A stretch of DNA of 64,000 bases from SIG575 sp045542485 (GTDB lineage Bacteria > Bacillota > Clostridia > Oscillospirales > Acutalibacteraceae), in the NCBI GenBank assembly GCA_045542485.1, contig JAZQLC010000025.1:101963-165962 (forward strand), in the 5' to 3' direction. The notes below the pieces were generated by a model. The model worked only from the letters and a program-made list of their open reading frames with translations, did not search any database and was not told where the DNA came from. How positions within the stretch are numbered: position 1 is the stretch's first letter; the number at the start of each line of letters is the position of its first letter. This document shows, piece after piece, positions 1 through 8,535 of the stretch. The translations under genes and the position numbers were made by a program.

Positions 1-1695
1 GATATTGACATCATCAATAAGGATTTCGCCCTCATAGTCGTCATAGAAACGCATAAGCAGGTTGATGAGTGTGGATTTACCTGAGCCCGTTGTGCCGACG
101 ATACCGACGATGTCACCGGGATTGAGTGTGAAGCTTACATTGTCCACAACTTTCTTGGAACGGTCAAAAGCAAAGTTGACATTTCTGAATTCAATTTTGC
201 CGTCCATTCTCTCAAGTTCGCTGCCCTTAGCAAAATCGTGCTCAGGCTCAGCGTCTATTATGTCGAAAATTTTCTCAGCAGAAGCAAGGGCGTTCTGATA
301 AGAGTCGCTGATATTCGCAAAGAAGCTGACGGGACCGTAGAACATACTTGTATATGAAATGAACGATACAAGAAGACCTATTGAGATTTCGTTGTTGTTA
401 GGGTCAATAATCCACTTGCCGCCTACAAGCCAGATGATAACGGAGCCGCAGGTAATAAGGAAAGTCATAACATTGGGGAAAACAGAGGCTGTAATACTTG
501 CTTTTTTGTCTTCCTTAAGCCAATCGTCACAATAAGCCTTGAACTTTCCGATGATTGTGTCTTCGTTTGTGAATGATTTGATAACTCTTACGCCGGGGAT
601 AGTGTCAGCGAGAAGAGTTGAAATGTGTGAGCTTCTTATCCAGAGTCTGCGGTAACGGGGACCGATTTTCTTACCGAACATTCTGCCTCCGAGAACAACA
701 AGGGGAACGGGGAGGAGCGAAAGAAGTGTCAGCTTCCAGTTCATAATGAGCATAATCACCGCAATACCCACAAGCAGGAAAGCCTGGGTAACACCCTCCT
801 GTGAAATACGCATTATAAAGTTCTGGAGAATAACCGAGTCTGAGTTAACTCTGTTGATAACGGAGCCTGTTGATGTTTTGTCATAATAGCTCAGAGGAAG
901 ATACTGTGCCTTTGCGTAAATATCCTTCTTCAGGTCGATAATGATTTTGTCACCTGCAACTCTGAGGTAATAGGTGCGTATGAATGACACAAGATACTGT
1001 ACAACATAAACGCCCAACAGGAAAAGAATTATTTTAATGAGTCCCGAAGAATCCTTGTTGGGGATAACTTCGTCAACCATAAGCTGAGTGACCTTCGGCG
1101 GAACAAGGGAAAGTCCCGTTACAACAACCGAAAGGATGATGCAGAGCAAAAGCTTTCCTTTTTCAGGGAGAAGATATTTCATAAGTTTTGAAATAATCTT
1201 GCCCTTGCCCTTACAGTTGTAACATTCAGCGTCGGGATTTGCAAGTTTTCTGCCGCATTTGGGACAGAATGAACGCTGCTTGTCGTAGGTGGATTTTACA
1301 ATCAGAAGCTGCTCGTCAAAATCCATACCGCTGTTCAGGTTGTTAATGAAAATTGCAGCAGCGTCAGCGATGTCGGCATTAGCGTATGTAAATCTCAGAA
1401 CGGTTTCAGTCTTTTCGGCTGTCTTGATTCTGATGATAGCGTTACCGTACATTCTCTTTACAATGACTTTTTCGATGTCGGCGAAAGCAAATTGCTTATA
1501 TCCGCCGTCGATTTTTGAGTCAATTGCTACTGCCTGATTCCTTGTAACAATGAAAGCAGAGGAGTCATATTTTCCGTCAAGGTTAAGGTCACCGACAACG
1601 GCAAAAAGAATTTTCTCCCCGTTAAGAACTTTCTCAGCAGTTTCCATAATGTCTTCAGGAATCGGTTTGTTTGAAAAGGTTTTGATTTCTTCCAT
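1..1695 (-). CDS. ABC exporter (permease-ATPase half transporter) with PH-like and zinc-ribbon N-terminus, partial
   Basis: This is a type-I ABC exporter half-transporter in the inner membrane. Its 3' end runs off the window, leaving about 565 residues. The start is the ATG at 1695 behind a GGAGGG ribosome site. Residues about 20-110 form a beta-rich, PH-like segment. About residues 142-163 hold a zinc ribbon with two CxxC pairs (CPKCG, CYNC). A six-helix membrane domain follows, with typical exporter phrases such as YYDKTSTGSVINRVNSD. The ATP-binding domain begins near residue 500 and shows Walker A GTTGSGKST near residue 530. The Walker B and signature motifs lie beyond the window. The substrate cannot be deduced. 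The unusual feature is the soluble N-terminal extension ahead of the ABC core. It has its own consensus promoter. Confidence 0.9.
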   Translation of the reverse strand, partial: MEEIKTFSNKPIPEDIMETAEKVLNGEKILFAVVGDLNLDGKYDSSAFIVTRNQAVAIDSKIDGGYKQFAFADIEKVIVKRMYGNAIIRIKTAEKTETVLRFTYANADIADAAAIFINNLNSGMDFDEQLLIVKSTYDKQRSFCPKCGRKLANPDAECYNCKGKGKIISKLMKYLLPEKGKLLLCIILSVVVTGLSLVPPKVTQLMVDEVIPNKDSSGLIKIILFLLGVYVVQYLVSFIRTYYLRVAGDKIIIDLKKDIYAKAQYLPLSYYDKTSTGSVINRVNSDSVILQNFIMRISQEGVTQAFLLVGIAVIMLIMNWKLTLLSLLPVPLVVLGGRMFGKKIGPRYRRLWIRSSHISTLLADTIPGVRVIKSFTNEDTIIGKFKAYCDDWLKEDKKASITASVFPNVMTFLITCGSVIIWLVGGKWIIDPNNNEISIGLLVSFISYTSMFYGPVSFFANISDSYQNALASAEKIFDIIDAEPEHDFAKGSELERMDGKIEFRNVNFAFDRSKKVVDNVSFTLNPGDIVGIVGTTGSGKSTLINLLMRFYDDYEGEILIDDVNI

Positions 1696-1748
1696 AAAAA
1701 CCCTCCTTTGGCTATGCGCTTATGAAAAGTTGTCGTCTTTTCGCGTAA

Positions 1749-1776
1749 ATTATAGCACAGTGACATAAAATGTCAA
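1749..1776 (-). promoter_or_regulatory. Sigma-A promoter of the ABC exporter
   Basis: Read on the minus strand, TTGACA (1776-1771), a 16-nt spacer and TATAAT (1754-1749) lie about 55 nt upstream of the exporter start codon. Confidence 0.8.
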
Positions 1777-1985
1777 TGTTTTTTCTTTAATTTTCCTATA
1801 AAATTTTTAACGGGGAAAAACATCGCTGGTCATCGGGAAAAATGATGCTTTTCAACCGGTGAAAAATGCCTGTTTTTTCTCTTTTGATTTTCACTTTTTT
1901 CAAAATGGCATTTATTAAGAAATCGGATCTTTTATGCAAATATTATAAAAAATAATTAAAGAAAGAAAATATCAGCCCTTTTTAC
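1777..1985. other. AT-rich intergenic region without a gene
   Basis: Between the exporter promoter and the next plus-strand promoter no reading frame has a ribosome site. Short imperfect inverted repeats (for example CATC/GATG around 1829-1846) are present, but none is followed by a T-run. I see no other structure. Confidence 0.6.
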
Positions 1986-2014
1986 TTGACACGAAGTGCA
2001 AAATTTTATATAAT
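1986..2014 (+). promoter_or_regulatory. Perfect-consensus sigma-A promoter of the 41-residue peptide gene
   Basis: TTGACA (1986-1991), a 17-nt spacer and TATAAT (2009-2014) match the consensus at all twelve positions. The predicted transcript starts near 2020 and has a leader of about 65 nt. Confidence 0.88.
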
Positions 2015-2084
2015 TTAAGAGAACTAAAGGGTGGGGTAAGCCCTATCCGGATTAGTCAACGAACTTTGAAAGGAAGTGAATTGA

Positions 2085-2210
2085 ATGAATTTCACAGATA
2101 TCATCGAAGGCATCAAGACAGGTTGGGAAATCCTTAACAAGATCATCAACTTTGACGTTCTTGTGGACTACATAAAGAAAGGCTTTGAAGCTCTCATCGC
2201 TCTCTTTTAA
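2085..2210 (+). CDS. Small hydrophobic/amphipathic peptide, 41 residues, unknown function
   Basis: I do not recognise this peptide. The ATG at 2085 follows AAAGGAAG at the usual distance, and the frame closes with TAA at 2210. The product begins MNFTDIIEGIKTGWEIL and ends GFEALIALF. Hydrophobic residues recur every three to four positions with Lys, Glu and Asp between them, so it reads as one or two amphipathic helices with no signal peptide and no cysteine. It is the first gene behind a perfect-consensus promoter and is followed by a 10-bp hairpin before the dockerin gene. A membrane-active or membrane-binding peptide is a reasonable inference, as is a leader peptide for the downstream genes. 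Coding status rests on the ribosome site, promoter and codon use only. Confidence 0.65.
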   Translation: MNFTDIIEGIKTGWEILNKIINFDVLVDYIKKGFEALIALF

Positions 2211-2232
2211 TTCCTGAAAACAGTTTATAGCA

Positions 2233-2256
2233 ACCCTGTCCTTTTCAGGGCAGGGT
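2233..2256 (+). terminator. Hairpin after the 41-residue peptide gene (weak terminator or processing site)
   Basis: A 10-bp stem (ACCCTGTCCT with AGGGCAGGGT, one G-U pair) encloses a 4-nt loop. No proper T-run follows, so readthrough into the dockerin gene is likely. A second small hairpin (TTGGTG/CACCAA) lies near 2283-2300. Confidence 0.5.
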
Positions 2257-2344
2257 ATTGTTATGAAACGGTTAGTTTCCTAATTGGTGTTTTTCACCAA
2301 CAGACATAAAAACAAAAAAAGAATCCGAGAGGTGATATGAAACT

Positions 2345-3949
2345 ATGAAAAAATCATTGTGCATCATTCTCTGCTTTGCAGTAGTGCTTACAACATTTGC
2401 CATAGGCTTCTCTGCATTTGCAGGTGCAGATTCTTTGTCAGTTGTTTCAGGTCCTGATAAGCTTTATTATCTTGACGCAGCAGACAAAATTGATGTTACC
2501 GGCACTGTCCTCAGCATCAAGCAGGGTACAGGCGAACAGTCAATTACTCTGACAAAGAACATCGAAAGAACAGGCGCACTTGCTGACGCAGTGCCCACAA
2601 CAGCTTCAACTGAAAGCACATCTGCTGAAACCACAACTCAGGCAGCAGCAGTGGTTGCAGAAGGTGAAGAAACAACTGAAAAAGTTGATGTATCAAAAGT
2701 AAAAGTTTATTATGATTATCCTCTTGCACAGGGTGAAAACGAAGTTATCTTCAAGTATGAGGATAAAACTGCAAGCTGCAGTGTTTATGTTGATGCTAAC
2801 CCTGTAAAGAGCATTACAATCACAAAAGCTCCCAATAAGAAAAGCTACTACTACGGCTATGACAACGACAAGGATGTTGACCTTTCAGGTCTTGAAATCA
2901 CAGTTGTTTTCAACCCCTGTGGCGGAGAAAAAGAGCAGACCTTCGTTTATAAGTACGACGAAGTGAAGTCACGCGAGTTCATGGGACACAAATTCAATAT
3001 GTATTTCGCATACCAGCTCAAGGTTGGCGAAAACCCTGTTATCGTTACATATCTCGGCAAAGAAACAAAATTCATACTCAACTATGAAGAGGTTGTTGTC
3101 GGTGACGTTAACGGTGACGGTAAAGTAAACGCAGCAGACCTTGTCCGTCTTTCAAGAATTGTTATTGACGATGAAGATCTTCCCTATAACGCTCTTGAAA
3201 CAGATATCGAAACAGACGGCAAAATCAACCAGAAAGACCTTAAAGCTCTCCGTAAGATGCTTACAATGCCCGATGATAAAGGTGAGTTTGACTGGGTGTT
3301 TGATGCACAGCTTCTTTCATACATGGTATCTAAGGACGGCTATTTCTACACAAACAGTGACCCCTGGCAGAGAAACTTCGGCTTCAACGCACTTTATGAC
3401 TATGCTACTCCCTATACTTTTATGTACTACGACACATTCCGTATTTTCTTCGACTACGGCACATATGAAGACGGTACAGTTAAGCAGTGGATGATTCAGC
3501 CCTGGAAGGGACAGTACGGTATGGTGCTTTACGGTGCAGAGCTTGGTGTTTACACTAAACCTGAAACCCGTGTTACTCCTCACTATGACTGTGCAAGTAA
3601 CGAAGACCTTTTAGGTATGCAGATGACAGTTTATAAGGATGAAAAAGAAGCATTCACAATGCCTTATGATATGCACTGGTGGATCACAGGCTTTAAGCCC
3701 GGTGCACTTGACAACTACACAGATATGTCAAAGCCTCACAGTCAGCTTACAATTAAGTTTACAATCGACTTCAAATCAGAAGAAATGGCTGGTCTCTTTG
3801 TAGAGGGTCTCGAAGAAAAAGGCTTTGAAAAGGTTGGCTTTATCGATACTGCAAACTTCAGAAAAGTTGATACTTATATGATCACAAACAACCGTGTTGT
3901 ATTCCTTTGGAGAAACGTTGTTGACTCCGATAAGGGAACAAATATGTAA
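2345..3949 (+). CDS. Secreted protein with an internal dockerin type I module
   Basis: This is a 534-residue secreted protein. Residues 1-27 form a signal peptide (MKKSLCIILCF...AFAGA). A Thr/Ser/Glu-rich stretch occupies about residues 83-115. A dockerin sits near residues 252-305: the first calcium loop reads GDVNGDGKVNAADL, and the second is degenerate (DIETDGKINQKDL). After it come about 220 residues rich in Tyr, Phe and Trp that I do not recognise. Dockerins bind cohesins on scaffold proteins, and the next two genes encode cohesin-like proteins, so an interaction within the cluster is a good inference. The internal position of the dockerin is less common than a terminal one. The start follows AGAGGTG. 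Confidence 0.85.
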   Translation: MKKSLCIILCFAVVLTTFAIGFSAFAGADSLSVVSGPDKLYYLDAADKIDVTGTVLSIKQGTGEQSITLTKNIERTGALADAVPTTASTESTSAETTTQAAAVVAEGEETTEKVDVSKVKVYYDYPLAQGENEVIFKYEDKTASCSVYVDANPVKSITITKAPNKKSYYYGYDNDKDVDLSGLEITVVFNPCGGEKEQTFVYKYDEVKSREFMGHKFNMYFAYQLKVGENPVIVTYLGKETKFILNYEEVVVGDVNGDGKVNAADLVRLSRIVIDDEDLPYNALETDIETDGKINQKDLKALRKMLTMPDDKGEFDWVFDAQLLSYMVSKDGYFYTNSDPWQRNFGFNALYDYATPYTFMYYDTFRIFFDYGTYEDGTVKQWMIQPWKGQYGMVLYGAELGVYTKPETRVTPHYDCASNEDLLGMQMTVYKDEKEAFTMPYDMHWWITGFKPGALDNYTDMSKPHSQLTIKFTIDFKSEEMAGLFVEGLEEKGFEKVGFIDTANFRKVDTYMITNNRVVFLWRNVVDSDKGTNM

Positions 3950-3965
3950 GGGGAGGTAGGAAGAA

Positions 3966-4814
3966 ATGAAAATTACTAAAAGATTTCTTTGTGTACTTCT
4001 TGCTCTCTCATTTGTGTTTGCATCAGTAAGCATGAGCATCACAGCTTCTGCTGCTTCTGATATGACATTCACAATAAGCAACGTTAAGAAGGCAGCCCCC
4101 GGCGACACAGTAACAATGAAAGTTACACTTTCAAACTCAAAGCCCGTATGCGTAGTTAACCCCACAATTGAATACGATGCAGAAAAGCTTGAATTTGTAA
4201 GCGCAACAAACGGTGATGTTTTCCCCTCAGGTGCGTTTATGATTGGTGAAGCACACAAAGGTAAGGTTAGAATCCTTTACTATAACGGTGTTGCAAACAC
4301 ACAGACAAACGGTACAGTCTGCACACTTAAGTTCAAGGTTCTCAAGGGTGCAACAGGCTATGCTGATGTTAAGCTTGATTTCCCTGAAAACAGCGTTGTA
4401 AACGCAAAGGAACAGGCAGTTAAGTTTGCAAATAAAGCAGGTAGAGTTTCAATTGTATCTCCCGTAGTTTTTGTTGACGCAAACGATAACAAAAAGGTTG
4501 ACAGCGGTGAGGAAATCGAAGATAAGTACTATCAGAAGGTTCCTTTCTTCGCAAGTTACAGAGACCAGAGCGTTAAGCTTTCAACAAGCATCGTAGGCGA
4601 CACAGTCAAGAGTGTTGAATGGTCAATTGATTCTGACAGACTTCTTCTTCAGGAAAACGAAGACGGCACAGTAACTATCGTTCCCAACCGTTGGTGGTAT
4701 TGCAGAGCTAATGTTACTGCAACAATTACATCAAAATCAGGCGAAGTTCTTGAAAAGACAGTTCTTGTTGAGTTCTTCAAGCTGGAGATCACAAAGCGTC
4801 TGCCTGTATTCTGA
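3966..4814 (+). CDS. Secreted cohesin-domain protein
   Basis: This 282-residue protein has a signal peptide (residues 1-30, ending ITASAAS) and then a cohesin-like beta-sandwich at about residues 32-165. Typical cohesin phrases are visible: APGDTVTMKVTLSN, IEYDAEKLEFVSA, NGTVCTLKFKVL. The C-terminal 100 residues resemble a bacterial Ig-like domain (VKSVEWSIDSD, GTVTIVPNRW). It begins 16 nt after the dockerin gene with GGGGAGG as ribosome site, so the two are probably co-transcribed. No membrane anchor or sortase signal is present, so retention must come from a partner. It is short for a scaffoldin and has one cohesin only. It may pair with the upstream dockerin protein. Confidence 0.82.
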   Translation: MKITKRFLCVLLALSFVFASVSMSITASAASDMTFTISNVKKAAPGDTVTMKVTLSNSKPVCVVNPTIEYDAEKLEFVSATNGDVFPSGAFMIGEAHKGKVRILYYNGVANTQTNGTVCTLKFKVLKGATGYADVKLDFPENSVVNAKEQAVKFANKAGRVSIVSPVVFVDANDNKKVDSGEEIEDKYYQKVPFFASYRDQSVKLSTSIVGDTVKSVEWSIDSDRLLLQENEDGTVTIVPNRWWYCRANVTATITSKSGEVLEKTVLVEFFKLEITKRLPVF

Positions 4815-4836
4815 TAAAAATATTTTAAACTTCAAA

Positions 4837-4863
4837 GGAACGTGTCATTTTATGGCACGTTCC
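4837..4863 (+). terminator. Hairpin between the two cohesin genes
   Basis: GGAACGTGTCAT pairs with ATGGCACGTTCC around a TTT loop. No T-run follows, so it may act as an mRNA processing or stability element rather than a full terminator. Confidence 0.5.
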
Positions 4864-4903
4864 CGTTTGGTATAAAATGCGTATATTAATGAGGTGCAGA
4901 AAA

Positions 4904-5758
4904 ATGAAAAATAAAGTAATCAGCCTTTTACTTGCAGTTTTTCTTGTAGTAACTGCAGTAGGCTTATCAGCCGTTTCAGCTTTTGCGGCAGGCACATCTC
5001 TTACAGTTACAAAAGTAAGTGAGGATGCATCAACAGTTACTGTTGCAGTTGGTATTTCCGGCAACAGCGGCGGTGTTGCAGCACTCGGTGTTAATCTTAA
5101 CTATGACTCTTCTTATCTTAAGTATCAGGGCGTTTCAAGTGCAGGTGTTGCATCTGACGCAGGTATGGTAGCTTTCGGCAGTGCTTCAGGCGATAATGTA
5201 AGAATCATTATCGATGAGAGCAACACAGGCGACGGCACAAAGAAGGACGGTACAGTATGTACAGTTACTTTCTCAAAGCTTTCATCTGTTAAAGACGGCA
5301 CATCCACATCATTTGGTGCAAGTGCAATTTCTTCAGCAACATATGACCTTAATGGTGATAGCGTTGAAATTTCTGACGGTTCAGCAGAGGTTGCTCTGAA
5401 AAAGACAGAAGCAACAACACAGAAGCCTACAACTACACAGAAACCTACTACAACACAGAAGCCCACTACAACAAAGGCTCCTGTTACTACAAAACCCAAC
5501 ATTGTCAGTCCCACACTTGCAGGTGTGACTGTTCCCACAACTGTTGAAACAACAACAGAAGAGGAAACAACTGAGGAAGTTACAACAGAAGAGTGGACAA
5601 CTGAATATGAGTCATATTCTTACACAGAGCCCGTAACAGAAGAGGCTGAAGAAAATGACGATGAAAAGTCTGCAAACATAAAGCGTATCGCAGCAATTGT
5701 TGTTATTGTTGTATGCGCAGGTGCAGCAGCAGGTCTCTATTTCTTCAAGAGAAAATAA
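4904..5758 (+). CDS. Membrane-anchored cohesin protein with Thr-rich stalk
   Basis: The protein has 284 residues from the ATG at 4904, chosen because GAGGTG precedes it; an in-frame ATG at 4877 lacks a ribosome site. A signal peptide (residues 1-29) is followed by a cohesin-like domain to about residue 165 (GTSLTVTKVSE, NLNYDSSYLKYQGVS, DGTVCTVTFSKL). Next comes a Thr/Pro/Glu-rich stalk with repeated TTQKP units and TTEE clusters. The end is a transmembrane helix (IAAIVVIVVCAGAAAGLYFF) with a short positive tail. The architecture is that of a cell-surface anchoring scaffoldin with one cohesin. It could hold the dockerin proteins of this window at the cell surface. The fold assignment is by pattern only. 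Confidence 0.85.
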   Translation: MKNKVISLLLAVFLVVTAVGLSAVSAFAAGTSLTVTKVSEDASTVTVAVGISGNSGGVAALGVNLNYDSSYLKYQGVSSAGVASDAGMVAFGSASGDNVRIIIDESNTGDGTKKDGTVCTVTFSKLSSVKDGTSTSFGASAISSATYDLNGDSVEISDGSAEVALKKTEATTQKPTTTQKPTTTQKPTTTKAPVTTKPNIVSPTLAGVTVPTTVETTTEEETTEEVTTEEWTTEYESYSYTEPVTEEAEENDDEKSANIKRIAAIVVIVVCAGAAAGLYFFKRK

Positions 5759-5771
5759 AAAATCAGACTGA

Positions 5772-5807
5772 AAAAAGCTGAGTGAATTTTACTTCACTCA
5801 GCTTTTT
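5772..5807. terminator. Bidirectional terminator between the cohesin gene and the PLP decarboxylase
   Basis: A 15-bp perfect stem (AAAAAGCTGAGTGAA/TTCACTCAGCTTTTT) with a 6-nt loop has A/T tracts on both sides. It serves both converging genes and overlaps the last codons of the minus-strand gene. Confidence 0.88.
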
Positions 5808-7134
5808 GTTTTATTACTGTACACTTTTCAATATTGTAATATCTGAAGCAACTGATAACATTCTCGTCGATTATCTCACCGCCTGCGATTATGGGTACGG
5901 CAGGAGGACATCCCACTGATGAAACGGCAAGAATTCTGCCGAGACTCTGACAAACAGGAATTGTTTCCCTTTCTGCAAAAGCTGCCTTTCTGGGCGAAAA
6001 AGCCTTTAAGGGTTTTGAAATCTGAGGTGAGGGGAGAGTGATTTCAGGTTTTCTCTCTATTTTTTCAAGAGCCTTTCCAAGCTCCCCGAGTTCATAGTCA
6101 GATGTATAAGGTGTCACCATAATTACCGCGAAGTCAGGGTCGGCAAATTCACAGTAAATATTTTTCTCTTTCAGCCTTTCGGCGATTTCATAACCTGTGT
6201 AGCCGTATTTTTTTGCATCTATGGTGATTTTGAGAATCTCGTCTTCAATGAGTGTGTATCCTAAAGCTTTGATTTCTTTCTTGAAAATCCATATCTTTTC
6301 GGCAAAAAACTTCAGCTTTGCTTTGTAACCGTCAGCCAGATATTTGTTTGCCATATCAAGAGACTGAAGAATCAGATATGATGGACTTGTTGAGCCGAAA
6401 AGACTGAGTGCGGTTTTTACATCGTTTCTGTAAATGTCTGCACATTTTTCGGAAAGATGCAGGTATGCACCGCCTGTGATTACAGGGAGTGTTTTATGTG
6501 CAGAGTCGCAGCACATATCGGCACCGAGGTCAATAGGATGAAGTGATGTTTCAAGAAACTTAAGATAAGCGCCGTGAGCGTTATCAACAATAAGCAGCAC
6601 ATTATTTTTGTGACAAACTTCTGCAAGAGCCTTAATGTCATTCGTATTTCCCAGGTAATCGGGACTTGTAATGTAAACCGCATCAGGTTTTCTGCGAGAG
6701 TTTTTTAATTCTTTATCAAGATATTCAGGGTCGATTTTGCAGGAAAGGTATGATGTGTTTTCCTGAGGATAGAGCCATTCTGTATCAAAATCCAGAAGTA
6801 CGGCAGCACTGAGAAAGCTTTTGTGAGCATTTCTTCCTGCCCAGATGAGTGGCTTGTCTTTTGTGTGCTGACAAATAAGCGAAAGCATAGCCTTGATGCA
6901 TTGGGATGAGCCCTCAGCGGAATAAAAAGTTTCTGCACCGAAGATTGATGATGCGTTTCTTTCGCTTTCTCTTATAATCCCCGAGGCTTCATAAAGACTG
7001 TCTGCACCGTCGATTTCGGTAATGTCAAGTTCTTCAAAACCAAGAATGCTTTTGCCTTTGTGGCCGGGCATATGAAGTCTTGATGCTTTTTCTTCTGAAT
7101 ATTTTTTTACGAAATCACAAATAGGTGTGTTCAT
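5794..7134 (-). CDS. Orn/Lys/Arg decarboxylase-family PLP enzyme
   Basis: This is a cytosolic fold-type I PLP enzyme of 446 residues, in the group annotated as arginine/lysine/ornithine decarboxylases. RLHMPGHKG opens the protein. GADSLYEASGII, SSQCIKAM and VDNAHGAY (Asp184, His187) are family motifs. Lys214 in CDSAHKTLP is the expected PLP lysine. Members make polyamines or cadaverine, but the exact substrate cannot be read here. Its ATG overlaps the stop codon of the SCIFF maturase by one base (TAATG), so translation is coupled and the genes form one unit. It is somewhat short for the family but has the C-terminal small domain. Confidence 0.88.
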   Translation of the reverse strand: MNTPICDFVKKYSEEKASRLHMPGHKGKSILGFEELDITEIDGADSLYEASGIIRESERNASSIFGAETFYSAEGSSQCIKAMLSLICQHTKDKPLIWAGRNAHKSFLSAAVLLDFDTEWLYPQENTSYLSCKIDPEYLDKELKNSRRKPDAVYITSPDYLGNTNDIKALAEVCHKNNVLLIVDNAHGAYLKFLETSLHPIDLGADMCCDSAHKTLPVITGGAYLHLSEKCADIYRNDVKTALSLFGSTSPSYLILQSLDMANKYLADGYKAKLKFFAEKIWIFKKEIKALGYTLIEDEILKITIDAKKYGYTGYEIAERLKEKNIYCEFADPDFAVIMVTPYTSDYELGELGKALEKIERKPEITLPSPQISKPLKAFSPRKAAFAERETIPVCQSLGRILAVSSVGCPPAVPIIAGGEIIDENVISCFRYYNIEKCTVIKQKAE

Positions 7135-8519
7135 TAGTTTTCACCTGCAAAAGCTCTTGCCACAGCAACTGCAATTGCACATTCCATTCTTTTTCTGAAA
7201 AGTTCACAACCATATTTGTACACGCCTTTTATTGAGCCTGTTGCGTGATATGCGTTTGCTGCACAGCCACCTGAGCAATAAAGCTTTGCCCAGCAATCGT
7301 GACATTCCTCTCGTGCGTAAACGTTGCAGGAAAGGAACTCATTCTGAATGTCGGTGTTGTCGACGCCATTCCAGATGTCTCCCAGCTTGAATTTCTCGTC
7401 GCCTACAAACTGATGGCAGGGATAAAGGTCGCCCCAGGGAGTGACAGCCATATATTCCGTACCGGAGCCGCAGCCTGAAATTCTCTTGTAAATGCAGGGA
7501 CCGCCTGTCAGGTCAATCATATAGTGATAGAAAGTAAAGGGCTTACCTTCCTTGTCTCTTTGAAGCATAAGTTCAGCGAGTTTCTCATACTGTTCTTTTA
7601 CAACGGGCATATCTTCCTCTGTCAACTCAGAGGGGTCACCCTTTGCACAAACAACGGGCTCCATACTAAGTTCAGTGAAGCCCAAGTCAAGCATAACCTT
7701 GATATCGTTGAGGAAGTCAGGGTTAGCGTGGGTGAATGTGCCTCGCATATAATAATCCTTGCCGCCTCTTGCCTGAACAAGCTTCTGGAATTTGGGGACA
7801 ATCTTATCCCAGCTTCCGTTTCCTGCGTAGTCCACACGGTAACGGTCGTGGATTTCTTTTCTGCCGTCAAGACTGAGAACAACGTTGCTCATTTCACGGT
7901 TTGCAAAATCTATAACATCGTCGTCAATAAGTACACCGTTTGTTGTCAGTGTAAAACGGAAATTTTTCCCTTTTTCTTTTTCGATGCTTCTTGCGTATTC
8001 AACCATCTGTTTCACAACCTCAAAGTTCATCAGTGGTTCGCCGCCGAAAAAGTCAACCTCAAGATTTCTTCTTGTACCGGAATTTTCAACAAGGAAATCA
8101 AGAGCGCGTTTACCGGTTTCAAAGCTCATCAGTGCTCTCTCTCCGTGATATTTGCCCTGACTTGCAAAGCAGTATTCACAGTTAAGGTTGCAGGTGTGAG
8201 CGATATGGATGCAGAGTGCTTTTATAACGCCTGATGTTTTTGCTTTAAGGTCACCGGCCTTGTCGGCAAATGTGTCAGGAGTAAAGAGCTTTCCGTCATT
8301 TTTAAGTTTTTCAACCTGAGAAAAACATTCCTCTATGTCTTTTTCTGTGATGTCCTCACGCTGAGCATATTTTGTATTTAAAGAGGCAAGTATATCATCT
8401 TTTTTATTGCTCTCAAACATTTCTATAATATCATAAGCGACCTCGTCAACAAGGTGTACTGAGCCGGAACAGATATCCAGAACGATGTTGTAGCCGCCTG
8501 ATTTGAACTGATGTATCAT
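7134..8519 (-). CDS. SCIFF peptide radical SAM thioether maturase
   Basis: This is a 461-residue radical SAM/SPASM enzyme. The start is the ATG at 8519 after AAAGGAG; a longer frame lacks a ribosome site. Residues 1-95 form a peptide-binding (RRE-like) region. The [4Fe-4S] motif is Cys110-x3-Cys114-x2-Cys117 (CNLNCEYC), followed by FFGGEPL and TTNGVL. Late Cys clusters (GCGSG, CHDCWAKLYCSGGC) bind auxiliary clusters in the SPASM region. The family installs Cys-to-alpha-carbon thioether links in the SCIFF precursor, which is encoded just upstream at 8594-8746. A hairpin with a T-run between the two genes would keep enzyme levels below peptide levels. The last codon overlaps the decarboxylase start. 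Confidence 0.93.
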   Translation of the reverse strand: MIHQFKSGGYNIVLDICSGSVHLVDEVAYDIIEMFESNKKDDILASLNTKYAQREDITEKDIEECFSQVEKLKNDGKLFTPDTFADKAGDLKAKTSGVIKALCIHIAHTCNLNCEYCFASQGKYHGERALMSFETGKRALDFLVENSGTRRNLEVDFFGGEPLMNFEVVKQMVEYARSIEKEKGKNFRFTLTTNGVLIDDDVIDFANREMSNVVLSLDGRKEIHDRYRVDYAGNGSWDKIVPKFQKLVQARGGKDYYMRGTFTHANPDFLNDIKVMLDLGFTELSMEPVVCAKGDPSELTEEDMPVVKEQYEKLAELMLQRDKEGKPFTFYHYMIDLTGGPCIYKRISGCGSGTEYMAVTPWGDLYPCHQFVGDEKFKLGDIWNGVDNTDIQNEFLSCNVYAREECHDCWAKLYCSGGCAANAYHATGSIKGVYKYGCELFRKRMECAIAVAVARAFAGEN

Positions 8520-8535
8520 AGATTGATCTCCTTTA

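Noticed and set aside
2020..2067. Possible riboswitch in the leader of the 41-residue peptide gene
   Set aside because: The leader is only about 65 nt long, and I see just one short GGGGTAAGCCC-type pairing with no conserved riboswitch core or expression platform.
5400..5600. Thr-rich repeats in the membrane-anchored cohesin gene as a frameshift or sequencing error
   Set aside because: The frame stays open into a clear transmembrane anchor, and such stalks are normal in anchored surface proteins.
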